Shown here: positions 24,685 through 33,884 of the stretch, piece by piece
How the letters are laid out: the number at the start of each line of letters is the position of its first letter
Position numbering within the stretch: position 1 is the stretch's first letter
From: VRUE01 sp963697695
GTDB taxonomy: Bacteria; Actinomycetota; Thermoleophilia; Solirubrobacterales; 70-9
NCBI GenBank assembly: GCA_963697695.1
Contig: OY969094.1
Location: forward strand, 2,542,001-2,606,000
DNA: 64,000 nucleotides
Direction of reading: 5' to 3'
The notes under the pieces: model-generated
Databases searched by the model: none
What the model was told of the DNA's origin: nothing
What the model saw: only the letters and a program-made list of their open reading frames with translations
Made by a program: the position numbers and the translations under genes

Positions 24685-25786
24685 GGGTGCGCTGGGCCAG
24701 GTAGTCGAGCAATCCCTTCATTCCCTCTTCTCGGTGGACCCGGCGCTGTTCGTCGGCGCCGTTGCCCTCGCGCAGGATTCTCTCAACCTCCTCCAGGGTG
24801 GCGTCCGTGCCGAGCTCGCGGGCATAGGGGCGAGCCAGCTCGAGCACCTCGGCAGCGACCTCCCTGGCCGGCCGTGGCGCCTCGTCGTCGAAAACGATCT
24901 CAGCGTCGAACCCGTGGCTCGCGGCTTGGAAGTAGGACTCCTCCAACGCCTCGCGCGACAGGCCTGGGTGTGACGGCTGGTCGAGCTCCTTCGCGGCGAT
25001 CGCCTGCACCAGCGCGGCGATCGCGCTCGAGGCGATGGCACTCGTCTGCACGTCGATTGCGCGTATCTCGACAGTGCCGAGCTGGGGGTGCGGCCGGACG
25101 TCCCACCAGATGTAGGTGTAGTCGTCAACCCCGGCGGCTGCGATCAACTGGTCGGCGACCCGGCAGAAATCCTCGTAGTCGCGAAACTGGCGCGGAACCT
25201 GGAAGCGGGGGTAGCTGCGGACGACCGAGGTGCGGGCGCTGGCGTGGCCGGAGTCGACCCCCTCCTGAAAGGGCGAGTTGGCGCTCAGCACCTGCAGCAC
25301 CGGCAGGTAGAGGCGGAACGCATTCGCCAGCCGCACCGCGGCATCGGGATCGGGTATGCCGACGTGGACGTGGAGGCCACAGGGCGGCGTCCTCAACAGG
25401 TTGCCGAAGTCCTTGCGGACGACCTCGTAGCGCGGTGCGGCGACCAGCCTCGCTTCGCCGGCTTCGGCGCTTGGGTGCAGTCCGGCGCCGAGCAGGCCGA
25501 AGCCGGCCTCTTCCACCGCATGCCTCAGCTCACGCAGGTCGCGGAGCGCTTCCTCCGGGCCATCGCAGACTCCTGTCTTCAGCTCGATCTGTTCGCTGAA
25601 GATCTCCGAGGAGATCCGCTCGGCGAAGGGCGAGGCGATCGCATCGAGGACCGCCTCGCTCGCCGCCGCCAGCTCACGTTGTGGATCGACCAGGAGCAAC
25701 TCCTCCTCGACGCCGAGCGACAGCGGCGGCGAGGCGCCGAAGCGGTGCTCGTAGAGACCCTCAGCGCCTGGCTGTGAGACCGTCAA
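24677..25786 (-). CDS. carboxylate-amine ligase, GCS2/YbdK family
   Basis: 369 residues. SLGVEEELLLVDP at the start, CGLHVHVGIPDPDAAVRL in the middle and YTYIWWDVRPHPQLGTVEIRAID are the glutamate-cysteine ligase type 2 motifs. Members ligate glutamate to an amine, usually cysteine, using ATP, but the true substrate is often unknown. The first 26 bp overlap the 3' end of the upstream basic-protein gene, and the end overlaps trmO. Confidence 0.88.
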   Translation of the reverse strand: MTVSQPGAEGLYEHRFGASPPLSLGVEEELLLVDPQRELAAASEAVLDAIASPFAERISSEIFSEQIELKTGVCDGPEEALRDLRELRHAVEEAGFGLLGAGLHPSAEAGEARLVAAPRYEVVRKDFGNLLRTPPCGLHVHVGIPDPDAAVRLANAFRLYLPVLQVLSANSPFQEGVDSGHASARTSVVRSYPRFQVPRQFRDYEDFCRVADQLIAAAGVDDYTYIWWDVRPHPQLGTVEIRAIDVQTSAIASSAIAALVQAIAAKELDQPSHPGLSREALEESYFQAASHGFDAEIVFDDEAPRPAREVAAEVLELARPYARELGTDATLEEVERILREGNGADEQRRVHREEGMKGLLDYLAQRTRE

Positions 25787-26279
25787 GCACCACCTCCACG
25801 GGAGACCGATGTTTGGTCCCGTTACTGGTGTCCTCGCGGGCGTGCCGCAGCTCGGTGGCGAGCTCGCCGACGTGCTGGCCGAAGCTGCCGATCTCCTTGG
25901 CCGCCTTGGCGACGTCGCGCGAGCGAACCTTGACCCGCTTGGGCTGAGGCATCTTCACTCCCAGAACCTTGCGCGAGTGCGACTGGCGTGAGCGCATCGC
26001 ACCAATCGCCAGGCCCCCCGCGGCTCCGGCCATGGCGGCACCGCCGGCGAGCAGCGGCGTCTTTGCCTTGCCGGCGACTTTGCCAACCGTTTGCCCCACC
26101 TCCTTGGTCGAGTGCTCGATCGTCTGGCGAGCGACCTCCACGCGGCTCTTGCCGTTGGAACTCTGGTTGCCGCCAGTGCGTTTGGGGCGAGCTTTCGAAC
26201 GCGCTTGTGTCGAACGCGTCTGTGTTTTTTTTGTGCTTCGAGAGCGTTTGGCGGACGCTCGGGTTTTGGCCTGAGCCAT
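25761..26279 (-). CDS. basic, lysine/serine-rich protein with a central Gly/Ala hydrophobic segment
   Basis: 172 residues from ATG 26279; the ribosome binding site AGGAGG sits about 10 nt upstream, whereas a GTG at 26288 would be too close to it. The first 50 residues are histone-tail-like (Lys/Arg/Ser/Thr). Residues near 80-100 form a Gly/Ala segment (TPLLAGGAAMAGAAGGLAIGA) that could span a membrane. The tail is mixed-charge helical. No named family recognised. Lies downstream of another small stress-type gene. Confidence 0.6.
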   Translation of the reverse strand: MAQAKTRASAKRSRSTKKTQTRSTQARSKARPKRTGGNQSSNGKSRVEVARQTIEHSTKEVGQTVGKVAGKAKTPLLAGGAAMAGAAGGLAIGAMRSRQSHSRKVLGVKMPQPKRVKVRSRDVAKAAKEIGSFGQHVGELATELRHAREDTSNGTKHRSPVEVVLDGLTARR

Positions 26280-26320
26280 GTTCTTCACTCCTCCTCTTCG
26301 TGGGCCTCACTGAAGGCCCG

Positions 26321-26596
26321 TCAGCTCTTCTCTTCGAACTCCCGCTCGCGCTCGGCGGCGCGTGTCTCGTTCAGCTCTGCCTCCGCCCTCGCCCGCTTGG
26401 CCCTCTCTTCGGATAGGGCCGCCTCGTTGCGTTGCTGCTCAGCTTGATCGTGGTGGTGGCGAACGTCGTCGTGCTGTGCCTCGGCTTGCGCGTGACCGAG
26501 CTCTCGCCTTTGCTTGCTGCGGTTGGCGACAGACACGGCGATCGCAATGAGGATCAGCGCGGCGACGACAATGACAATGATCGCGACTGTTGACAT
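26321..26596 (-). CDS. small single-pass membrane protein with coiled-coil tail
   Basis: 91 residues from ATG 26596, with AAGGAG upstream. One N-terminal hydrophobic span (VAIIVIVVAALILIAIAVSV) is followed by a highly charged Glu/Arg/His-rich helix that should form a coiled coil in the cytoplasm. Similar small proteins are common in stress islands of actinobacteria. No function known. Confidence 0.7.
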   Translation of the reverse strand: MSTVAIIVIVVAALILIAIAVSVANRSKQRRELGHAQAEAQHDDVRHHHDQAEQQRNEAALSEERAKRARAEAELNETRAAEREREFEEKS

Positions 26597-26675
26597 CGAT
26601 CTCTCCTTCCCTCCACCATGCGGATTCCCGATCGCCCGCGGAATGAAACGCACCGACTGTGTAAGGTCGGCGTGA

Positions 26676-27746
<1,071 letters not shown>

Positions 27747-27911
27747 ACGTCAGCGGCGCCGCGATCCCATCGCGGATCTGACAGCGCGGGCAGTTCTCGA
27801 TTGCCACCGCGTGCATGGCACTGTAACGGCTGTCGCACCTCTCGCATCTGAACATTCGCTATCTCCTCCCTTGGACACTTGTTGGACCTGGACACCCCGG
27901 ACGGGAGGTCA

Positions 27912-27938
27912 CTACCCAGAACTACTCAGTGGCCAAAC
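27912..27938 (-). promoter_or_regulatory. sigma-B-like promoter of zinc-ribbon gene 1
   Basis: Reverse strand GTTT (27935-27938), 17 nt, GGGTAG (27912-27917). Confidence 0.6.
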
Positions 27939-27970
27939 CTGCAGGCACAGATCCGTTTTGGATTCGTCTC

Positions 27971-28894
27971 TTACGCCGATTCGGGCTCCTCAACCGCCGA
28001 CCGTCGCAGGGCTCCCAGTACCTCCGATGCCAGCTGCGAGCCGTCGCCGGGCCGCAGCGGCGTGGCATTGACCCGCAGGACGACGCCGTCCGCGTCGATC
28101 TCCTCGAGTCCTACGTGGGGCGGGTAGCGGGTCGGCACGGTGATCGCCGCACGCAGTCGCTCCTCGACCTCGCGCGGACTGGCGTCGGAGTCGAAGCGAA
28201 CCCGGACGTCGACCTTGTCCGGCTCGCGCAGCGGCACCACCACCAGCGTGAGCAGGACCGCGTTGGGAACTTGAAGACGGTCGGCACCTTGAGCCAGCGT
28301 CGTGTAGAAGAGACCGAGCGAGCTGACCGTGCCCTCGATCGAGCCGGCCAGCGCGCCACCGGTGAGGCGGATCCGCTGTCCCACCCGGAACGGCCGCGTG
28401 CTCTGCAGGACGACGCCGGCGAAGATGTTGCCGATCGTCTGTTGTGCGGCGAGTCCGAGGACGATCGCGGTGAAGGCGCCGCCCACGGCCAGCGTTGCCG
28501 GCGTGACCCCCGCAATGCGCAATGCCAGGACCACCACCGCCACCATCGCGAAGAGCCTGATCAGGAAGCCGAGCGTTCCGGCCGTCGCAGGGTCTAGGCG
28601 ACGGTAGAAGCTCGGCGATGCCCAGCGGCCGAACCAGTGGACAGCGGCCGACCCGGCCAGCACCAGGACGACGACCGCCGCGACCCGCACCACCGTCTCA
28701 TAGCCGGGCGCCAACTCGGCGCGGCGGCCATAGACGACGAGGGCGGCTGCGAACAGCGCCAGGGCGAGTAGCAGCCCGCCCTTGGTCCGCTTCGAAGGCT
28801 TGCGCTCCAGCTCCTCGGAGAGCCCGACCGATCGCCAGGCGTGGCTTCGCGTCTCGAACAGCTCAGGGGGAAGACGGCGCCGGGTCGGCCGCAT
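27971..28894 (-). CDS. MscS-family mechanosensitive channel
   Basis: 307 residues. Three membrane segments are followed by the MscS pore and beta-domain signature GLAAQQTIGNIFAGVVLQSTRPFRVGQRI, then the soluble vestibule part (VPNAVLLTLVVVPL). Such channels release osmolytes during osmotic downshift. A charged cytoplasmic N-terminal stretch of about 40 residues precedes the first span. Confidence 0.9.
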   Translation of the reverse strand: MRPTRRRLPPELFETRSHAWRSVGLSEELERKPSKRTKGGLLLALALFAAALVVYGRRAELAPGYETVVRVAAVVVLVLAGSAAVHWFGRWASPSFYRRLDPATAGTLGFLIRLFAMVAVVVLALRIAGVTPATLAVGGAFTAIVLGLAAQQTIGNIFAGVVLQSTRPFRVGQRIRLTGGALAGSIEGTVSSLGLFYTTLAQGADRLQVPNAVLLTLVVVPLREPDKVDVRVRFDSDASPREVEERLRAAITVPTRYPPHVGLEEIDADGVVLRVNATPLRPGDGSQLASEVLGALRRSAVEEPESA

Positions 28895-28906
28895 TGCCTA
28901 CTTCCT

Positions 28907-29176
28907 TCACGGTTGTGTCTCGTCGCCTGGCCAGCGCCCGGTCAGCTGGGCGAAGCCGCTGCGGGCACCACGGTCGACCAGGCCCTTGGTGAGACGGAAG
29001 ACGGCTCCCTCGACCAACAGGGCGGGAACCAGCTTCACCATCCGCACCTCGCTCTGTCCGGGCTCGGGCGGCTCCTCCTTATCGACGAGCGCCCATATTC
29101 GCTCGAAGCCCTTCTGGGCGAGGAAGCCCGCGAGCAGGCCGGCGGCGATCCCGATCGGTGCGAAGAGGAACTTCAT
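28907..29176 (-). CDS. DUF4235 family small membrane protein
   Basis: 89 residues from ATG 29176, which overlaps the upstream oxidoreductase stop by 4 bp. FLFAPIGIAAGLLAGFLAQKGFERIWALVD is the DUF4235 N-terminal span, and VPALLVEGAVFRLTKGLVDRGA the second element. Function unknown; the family is largely actinobacterial. Probably co-expressed with the F420-type oxidoreductase and MscS. Confidence 0.8.
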   Translation of the reverse strand: MKFLFAPIGIAAGLLAGFLAQKGFERIWALVDKEEPPEPGQSEVRMVKLVPALLVEGAVFRLTKGLVDRGARSGFAQLTGRWPGDETQP

Positions 29177-30129
29177 CGCAGCTCCGGCAGCACTGAGCGC
29201 TCGTAGAAGTCGAAGAAGCCGTTCTGGTCCGGTCCCACCTGGTGGACGTAGACGTGGTCGTAGCCGGCATCGATGTACTCGCGTATAGCGGCGACGTGTC
29301 GCTCGGGGTCTGGACCGCAGACGATGCTCTCGGCGATCGCCTCCTCGGTGACCAGCTCGGCTGCTTCCTCGAAGTGGGATGGGAGCGGCAGTTCGAGGAA
29401 GTAGCTGCCGCTGACGGCGCCGTTCGGCCACCGCTCCAGTGCCGTGCGCCGCGCCTCCTCCTCGCTCTCGGCCCAACAGACGTGCAACTGGCCGTAGGTC
29501 GGCTTGCCCTCGCCGCCGCCGGCACGAAAGCGCTCGACCGATTCGGCGATCGGCGCGGTGCCGATCAGGCCGTCGCCGGCCCGGGCGGCGAGGTCGGTGG
29601 AGCGCTCCCCGGCCACCGCGACCAGGATCGGCGGCGGCTCGTCGGGCAGCGAGTAGAGGCGGGCATTCTCGACTGTGTAGTGGCGGCCGCGGTGTGTCTT
29701 CAAGCCGCCTTCCCAGAGCAGGCGGATGACCTCGATCGCCTCCTCGAGGCGCTCCTGCCGCTGCGGCACCGGCGGCCAGCGGTCGCCGAGCACGTGCTCG
29801 TTGAGGTTCTCACCGCTGCCGACTCCGAGCGAGAAGCGGCCCGGCAGCAGGGCCGCTGCCGTTGCTGCCGCGTGGGCGACGATCGCGGGATGGATCCGCG
29901 TGGTGGGACAGGTCACCCCCGTCGCCAGCTGCAGCGACTCGGTCGCCTGCGCGAGCGCGCCCAGGACACCCCAGACGAAGGGACTCTCGCCCTGCTTGTC
30001 GATCCAGGGGTGGAAGTGGTCGGAGATCACTGCGAAGCCGAACCCGACTTGCTCGGCGCGGACCGCGTGATCGACCAGCGCCTGCGGTCCGTGCTCCTCG
30101 CTGGAAAGCGTGTAGCCGATCTCTGCCAC
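29173..30129 (-). CDS. LLM-class (F420-dependent) oxidoreductase
   Basis: 318 residues with the luciferase-like TIM-barrel motifs VISDHFHPW, ATGVTCPTTRIHPAIVA, LGVGSGENLNEHV and IREYIDAGYDHVYVHQ. It most resembles the F420-dependent glucose-6-phosphate dehydrogenase group (GENLNEHV). It should use coenzyme F420; the substrate is not defined. It is the first gene of a three-gene group with DUF4235 and mscS. Confidence 0.87.
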   Translation of the reverse strand: MAEIGYTLSSEEHGPQALVDHAVRAEQVGFGFAVISDHFHPWIDKQGESPFVWGVLGALAQATESLQLATGVTCPTTRIHPAIVAHAAATAAALLPGRFSLGVGSGENLNEHVLGDRWPPVPQRQERLEEAIEVIRLLWEGGLKTHRGRHYTVENARLYSLPDEPPPILVAVAGERSTDLAARAGDGLIGTAPIAESVERFRAGGGEGKPTYGQLHVCWAESEEEARRTALERWPNGAVSGSYFLELPLPSHFEEAAELVTEEAIAESIVCGPDPERHVAAIREYIDAGYDHVYVHQVGPDQNGFFDFYERSVLPELR

Positions 30130-30294
30130 GAGTCCTTCCTACCCGCAACCGCCCCGCCTCAACTCTCGTCAAATGCAGGGCGGAGAGTCAGGTTCGGCCG
30201 CGGAGCGAGCGGGTAGGCGACGCAGACGGCGCGGCCCGGACCCCAGCGGCTTTTCACCGGCTAGCCGGGTTCCCGCTTTGGGTGCGAAGACCAA

Positions 30295-30312
30295 CCGCCC
30301 TGAAAAGGGCGG
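30295..30312. terminator. GC hairpin between convergent or adjacent - strand genes
   Basis: CCGCCC-TGAAAA-GGGCGG inverted repeat in the 218-bp gap between the 77-aa gene and the LLM oxidoreductase. There is no T-run, so termination is only probable. A second palindrome (CGTCCGGGCCGGACG) follows at about 30318-30332. Confidence 0.4.
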
Positions 30313-30347
30313 CGAGGCGTCCGGGCCGGACGCCGCCGAACTATCGA

Positions 30348-30581
30348 TCAGGCGGCAAGCCGGTTGCGCAGCAACTCCTTGCCCTGTTCGGCTCCCTTGC
30401 GGCTGGTCTCCTGCGCCCGGCGGAAGAAGTCCGCCAAATCGGAGTCGCCGTCCCGCTCGGCGTCTTCGACATAGGTCTCCAGCCTGAGCACATTGCTCAG
30501 GCACTGCTCAGTGAACCAGATGACGTTGTAGTCCTTGTCCTTGGTCCCGGTTACGTGTCCGGTCTCTTCCTGCACTGCCAT
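30348..30581 (-). CDS. small helical protein of the stress island, function unknown
   Basis: 77 residues, acidic and helical (IWFTEQCLSNVLRLETYVEDAERDGDSDLADFFRRAQE). GAGGAGGT lies before the ATG. Similar short proteins recur in actinobacterial stress regions. A well-formed sigma-B-like promoter lies upstream at 30618-30641. Confidence 0.65.
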   Translation of the reverse strand: MAVQEETGHVTGTKDKDYNVIWFTEQCLSNVLRLETYVEDAERDGDSDLADFFRRAQETSRKGAEQGKELLRNRLAA

Positions 30582-30617
30582 CGTTACCTCCTCGCGTCTT
30601 TGGCGGTCTCTCTCCGA

Positions 30618-30641
30618 CTACCCGACTGGGTACGGCTAAAC
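30618..30641 (-). promoter_or_regulatory. sigma-B-like promoter of the 77-aa protein gene
   Basis: Reverse strand GTTT (30638-30641), 14 nt, GGGTAG (30618-30623). Confidence 0.6.
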
Positions 30642-30654
30642 GTCTCGTGGGCGG

Positions 30655-30680
30655 GATTCATAGTCCCGGCCTCCGGGTAG
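30655..30680 (+). promoter_or_regulatory. possible sigma-B-like promoter of the flavodoxin-type gene
   Basis: GATT (30655-30658), 16 nt, GGGTAG (30675-30680). The -10 is only 10 bp from the GTG start, so the transcript would be nearly leaderless. Confidence 0.35.
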
Positions 30681-30690
30681 CGCGACCGAG

Positions 30691-31296
30691 GTGAAGGCCC
30701 TGATCCTCAACTGCACGCTGAAGCCGAGCCCCACCCGTTCCAACACCGGTGCGCTGGCCGGAGTGGTCGGTGCGAAGCTGACCGAACTCGGTGCCGAGGT
30801 CGACGAGATCCGCGCGGTGGACCACAAGATTCGTCCCGGCGTCAGCTCCGACGAGGGCGACGGCGACGAGTGGCCGGCGATCCGCGAGCGAATCCTCGCC
30901 GCCGAGATCCTCGTCTTCGCCAGCCCAACCTGGCTCGCCCGTCCCTCGAGCGTCGCCCAGCGGGTGCTGGAGCGGATGGACGCGATGCTCTCCGAGGAGG
31001 ACGACGATGGCCGTCCAGTCGCCTACAACCGGGTCGCCGGCGTCATCGTCACTGGCAACGAGGACGGGGCTCACCACGTCATCTCCGAGATCTCGGGTGC
31101 TCTCGCCGACATCGGCTTCACCATCCCCGGCCAGGCCTGGACTTATTGGAACCGTGGCCCCGGCCCAGGCGATGACTATCTCGACTCCGAAGAGGGCCAC
31201 GACTGGTCGCACTCGACCGGGGAGACGGCCGCCGTGAATCTGCACGCCGTCGCGGGGGCACTCGCCGAGCGGCCTGTTCCCGCCCCCTCCGGCTGA
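30691..31296 (+). CDS. flavodoxin-fold NAD(P)H-dependent oxidoreductase
   Basis: 201 residues from GTG. ALILNCTLKPSPTRSNT is the FMN phosphate loop, FASPTWLARPSSVAQRVLERMD the active-site segment and GVIVTGNEDGAHHV the second FMN-binding loop of the NADPH-dependent FMN reductase/flavodoxin_2 group. Probably reduces quinones or similar acceptors. The stop shares one base with the udgX start (TGATG). Confidence 0.82.
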   Translation: MKALILNCTLKPSPTRSNTGALAGVVGAKLTELGAEVDEIRAVDHKIRPGVSSDEGDGDEWPAIRERILAAEILVFASPTWLARPSSVAQRVLERMDAMLSEEDDDGRPVAYNRVAGVIVTGNEDGAHHVISEISGALADIGFTIPGQAWTYWNRGPGPGDDYLDSEEGHDWSHSTGETAAVNLHAVAGALAERPVPAPSG

Positions 31297-31937
31297 TGAC
31301 CGCTCGGGTCGAGACATCGGCCGCGGACTTCGTTCCCGATAGTCGCTCACTCTCGGGACTTCGCCTAGCAGCCGAGGGTTGCCGCGGCTGCGGGCTGTGG
31401 AAGGAGGCCACCCAGACGGTTTTCGGCAGTGGGATGCGCAAGGCGAGCCTGATGCTCGTCGGAGAGCAGCCTGGTGACCGCGAGGACCGCGAGGGCGAGC
31501 CGTTCGTCGGTCCGGCCGGAGGGCTGCTCGACAAAGCCTTGGACGAGGCTGAGATCGGGCGGGACCAGATCTACCTGACCAACGCGGTCAAGCACTTCAA
31601 GTGGCGGCCGCGCGGCAAGCGGCGCCTCCACCAAACCCCGCGTGCCGGTGAGGTGGAGGCGTGCAAGCCATGGCTGGAAGCCGAGATAGATGCGGTTGAG
31701 CCGGAGGGCCTGCTGGCGCTCGGCGCCACCGCAGCGCGGGCCGTCTTCGGTCCCGGGATCAAAGTCACACGCGACCGTGGCAGGCTGCTCGAAACGCCGC
31801 TTGCGCCGGCTGCGGCGGTGACGATCCATCCCTCGGCGATCCTGAGGCTGCGCGATCCGGGTGAGCGCGAGGACGCGTTCGAGGAGCTGGTCGAGGACTT
31901 GACCGCGATCAAGGCGGCGCTGCCGCGCAAAGGGTGA
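31296..31937 (+). CDS. udgX: uracil-DNA glycosylase of the UdgX type
   Basis: 213 residues. GEQPGDREDREGEPFVGPAG is the UdgX form of motif A, and KRRLHQTPRAGE (His112) is the R-loop unique to UdgX, whose histidine forms a covalent bond with the abasic site after uracil removal. Cys29, Cys32 and Cys123 should bind the [4Fe-4S] cluster; the usual fourth cysteine position of family 4 is occupied by the VKHF segment. It overlaps the genes on both sides by a few bases, so flavodoxin-udgX-topoisomerase form a coupled trio. Confidence 0.9.
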   Translation: MTARVETSAADFVPDSRSLSGLRLAAEGCRGCGLWKEATQTVFGSGMRKASLMLVGEQPGDREDREGEPFVGPAGGLLDKALDEAEIGRDQIYLTNAVKHFKWRPRGKRRLHQTPRAGEVEACKPWLEAEIDAVEPEGLLALGATAARAVFGPGIKVTRDRGRLLETPLAPAAAVTIHPSAILRLRDPGEREDAFEELVEDLTAIKAALPRKG

Positions 31938-32950
31938 GCCGCCCGGCGAGAAGAGGACGGCTGAGACGGTCCGACTGTTCGACCCAGGGCATCCGGCGGC
32001 GGCGACGGGGAAGCGGTTTCTCCTATGTGGATGCCGACGACAGGCCAATCGAAGACGAGGAGACGCTCGAGCGCGTGCGTAGCCTGGCGATACCGCCGGC
32101 CTGGGAAGAAGTCTGGATCTGCCCCGACCCGTTCGGGCATATCCAGGCGACCGGGGTCGACGCTGCGGGCCGCAAGCAGTACCTCTACCACGACCGCTGG
32201 CAGCAACGCAGGGCAGAGCGCAAGTTCGAGGCAACTCGCGAGTTCGCGGCTGCCCTGCCCCGTCTGCGCAAATCGGTTGCTCGCGATCTGAAGCTGGAGG
32301 GAGTGCCTCTTGAGCGGGCGCTGGCCTGCGCGGTTCGCTTGCTCGACCTCGGCTTCTTCCGGATAGGTGGCGAGGAATACGCCGAAACCAATGAGAGCTA
32401 TGGCGTGGCGACGATCCTGCGTGAGCACGTTTCGGTTGAGGATGGGGAGCTCGTCTTCGACTTTCCCGCCAAGAGCGGTCAGCGCCGGGTGCAGTCGGTT
32501 CGCGACCGCGGCGTGCGGCAGGCGATCGAAGCGATGCGCCGCCGCCGCAGCGGCCCCGATGACCTGCTCGTCTTCCGCCAGGACGGGGAATGGCGCGACG
32601 TCCGCTCGGACGACGTCAACTCCTATATCCAGGAGGAGATCGGGGAGGACTTTTCGGCCAAGGACTTCCGTACTTGGCACGGAACGGTTCTGGCTGCGGT
32701 GGAGCTGGGAGCCGGTTCGCCGCCGAGCTCGAAGGCCGGCGCTAAGAGCGCGATCAACGCCGCGGTGAAGCGCGTTGCTGAGCTGCTCGGCAACACGCCG
32801 GCGGTTTGCCGCAGCTCCTATATCGACCCGCGAGTCCTGGACCGCTTTCGCGACGGGATCACGATCGAGGCCGGCTCCTCCAGCCCCGAGGAGATCGGCG
32901 AGCGGACCCGGGCGCGGATCGAGCGCGAAGTGCTCGAGCTGATCTCCTAG
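31934..32950 (+). CDS. DNA topoisomerase IB (poxvirus/bacterial type)
   Basis: 338 residues from GTG, overlapping udgX by 4 bp. FRIGGEEYAETNESYG, DFRTWHGT and the nucleophile Tyr296 in SSYIDPRV are complete. The enzyme relaxes supercoils through a 3'-phosphotyrosine intermediate. Bacterial TopIB is an accessory enzyme found in scattered lineages. Its coupling to UdgX suggests a DNA-damage context. Confidence 0.92.
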   Translation: MSRPARRGRLRRSDCSTQGIRRRRRGSGFSYVDADDRPIEDEETLERVRSLAIPPAWEEVWICPDPFGHIQATGVDAAGRKQYLYHDRWQQRRAERKFEATREFAAALPRLRKSVARDLKLEGVPLERALACAVRLLDLGFFRIGGEEYAETNESYGVATILREHVSVEDGELVFDFPAKSGQRRVQSVRDRGVRQAIEAMRRRRSGPDDLLVFRQDGEWRDVRSDDVNSYIQEEIGEDFSAKDFRTWHGTVLAAVELGAGSPPSSKAGAKSAINAAVKRVAELLGNTPAVCRSSYIDPRVLDRFRDGITIEAGSSSPEEIGERTRARIEREVLELIS

Positions 32951-32961
32951 CGCCTGACGCC

Positions 32962-32986
32962 GTTTTTCACCAGACGCCGCGGGTAG
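32962..32986 (+). promoter_or_regulatory. sigma-B-like promoter of the Rho-N-like protein gene
   Basis: GTTT (32962-32965), 15 nt, GGGTAG (32981-32986), about 40 bp before the ATG at 33026. Confidence 0.6.
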
Positions 32987-33025
32987 TAGCGAGCGGACTG
33001 GTTCTCTACCGAAAGGAGCGGAGAA

Positions 33026-33370
33026 ATGCCACCCCGCGGCGTCAAAAAAGGCACGAAGCGAGCGCGCCAGTACGAGCACGTCAAGAAGAGCGAGAAGGAA
33101 CAGGGAAGGTCAGAGAAACGCGCCGAGGAGATCGCGGCGAGGACCGTCAACAAGGAGCGGGCGCGGTCGGGCGAATCGCGGACCCGCTCGCGCTCATCGA
33201 CCAAAGACATCTCCTCCGGTCGCCGCGGCGGGCTTCGCTCGGGCACCAAACGGACCAAGGGCAGGACCCGCGAACAGCTCTACAACGAGGCCCGCAAACT
33301 GAACATCGACGGTCGCTCGAAGATGAGCAAGGACCAGTTGCAGCGGGCGGTCGCGGGCGCAAAGAGCTGA
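33026..33370 (+). CDS. basic protein with C-terminal Rho N-terminal-like motif
   Basis: 114 residues beginning MPPRGVKKGTKRARQYEHVKKSEKE-like, very rich in Lys, Arg and Glu. The C-terminal 35 residues (TREQLYNEARKLNIDGRSKMSKDQL) look like the Rho_N/SAP-like helix pair that binds nucleic acid. Related actinobacterial proteins are often annotated as plasmid stabilization protein without evidence. AAAGGAGCGGAG precedes the ATG. Probably DNA- or RNA-binding and stress-induced. Confidence 0.75.
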   Translation: MPPRGVKKGTKRARQYEHVKKSEKEQGRSEKRAEEIAARTVNKERARSGESRTRSRSSTKDISSGRRGGLRSGTKRTKGRTREQLYNEARKLNIDGRSKMSKDQLQRAVAGAKS

Positions 33371-33655
33371 CTCCGATCTCCATATTCGAGCCGCTCCCCG
33401 AATAAGACTGGACGATTTGCTTCAATCGGATCACCAGAGAAAGGAGGTGGTCCTACGTTGAGTCACATGCTTGAGGGGACACTGGAGGTGCAGGGCCGCT
33501 AGGCCGTGCTGCTCGGCCCGGCGGAATCCACCCCGGGCACCGGCGAGCAAAGGGAGGTTGGGCGTTGTCCCACCCAGCAGCTGTTCCCGCGCTCGTTACC
33601 AAGCACCTGATTCGGGGCCGCCTTCGAGCGGCCCCGAATCGTTTCCATCGCTGGG
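33371..33655. other. 285-bp intergenic stretch with an orphan ribosome binding site and a hairpin
   Basis: It holds a perfect Shine-Dalgarno-like AAAGGAGGTGG at 33440-33450 followed by TTG at 33458 and a 14-codon frame (MSHMLEGTLEVQGR, stop 33500-33502), and the 13-bp hairpin at 33609-33640. A gene of this size cannot be proved. No larger gene is supported here. Confidence 0.4.
33609..33640. terminator. 13-bp perfect hairpin
   Basis: GATTCGGGGCCGC, 6-nt loop, GCGGCCCCGAATC. It lies just beyond the stop of the convergent 71-aa gene and could terminate either strand; the T-run is weak. Confidence 0.6.
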
Positions 33656-33871
33656 TCAGCTGGACTTGCCGGACTTCTTGCCGCCCTCGCGGCCGGCCGC
33701 ACGCTTCTGCGACTTGCTGCCGCCGCTTCCCTTGCCGCTCTTTTCTCCACCTTTCTTCGACGATTCCGAGGAGTTGGCGATCGAGGCCGCGCGCTGCTTG
33801 CTCATCCCCTTCTTGCGCAGGCCTTCGTACTGCTTGTCGTTCTTGACGCTTGGGCCGTGATCCTTAGCCAT
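33656..33871 (-). CDS. small lysine/serine/glycine-rich stress protein (DUF7218-like)
   Basis: 71 residues from ATG 33871, with GAGGAGGC upstream. The first half (MAKDHGPSVKNDKQYEGLRKK, then GMSKQRAASIANS) is a conserved small-protein pattern of actinobacteria; the rest is a disordered Lys/Ser/Gly tail. Function unknown. It lies 13 bp after the alcohol dehydrogenase and probably shares its sigma-B-like transcript. Confidence 0.7.
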   Translation of the reverse strand: MAKDHGPSVKNDKQYEGLRKKGMSKQRAASIANSSESSKKGGEKSGKGSGGSKSQKRAAGREGGKKSGKSS

Positions 33872-33884
33872 TTCGATTGCCTCC

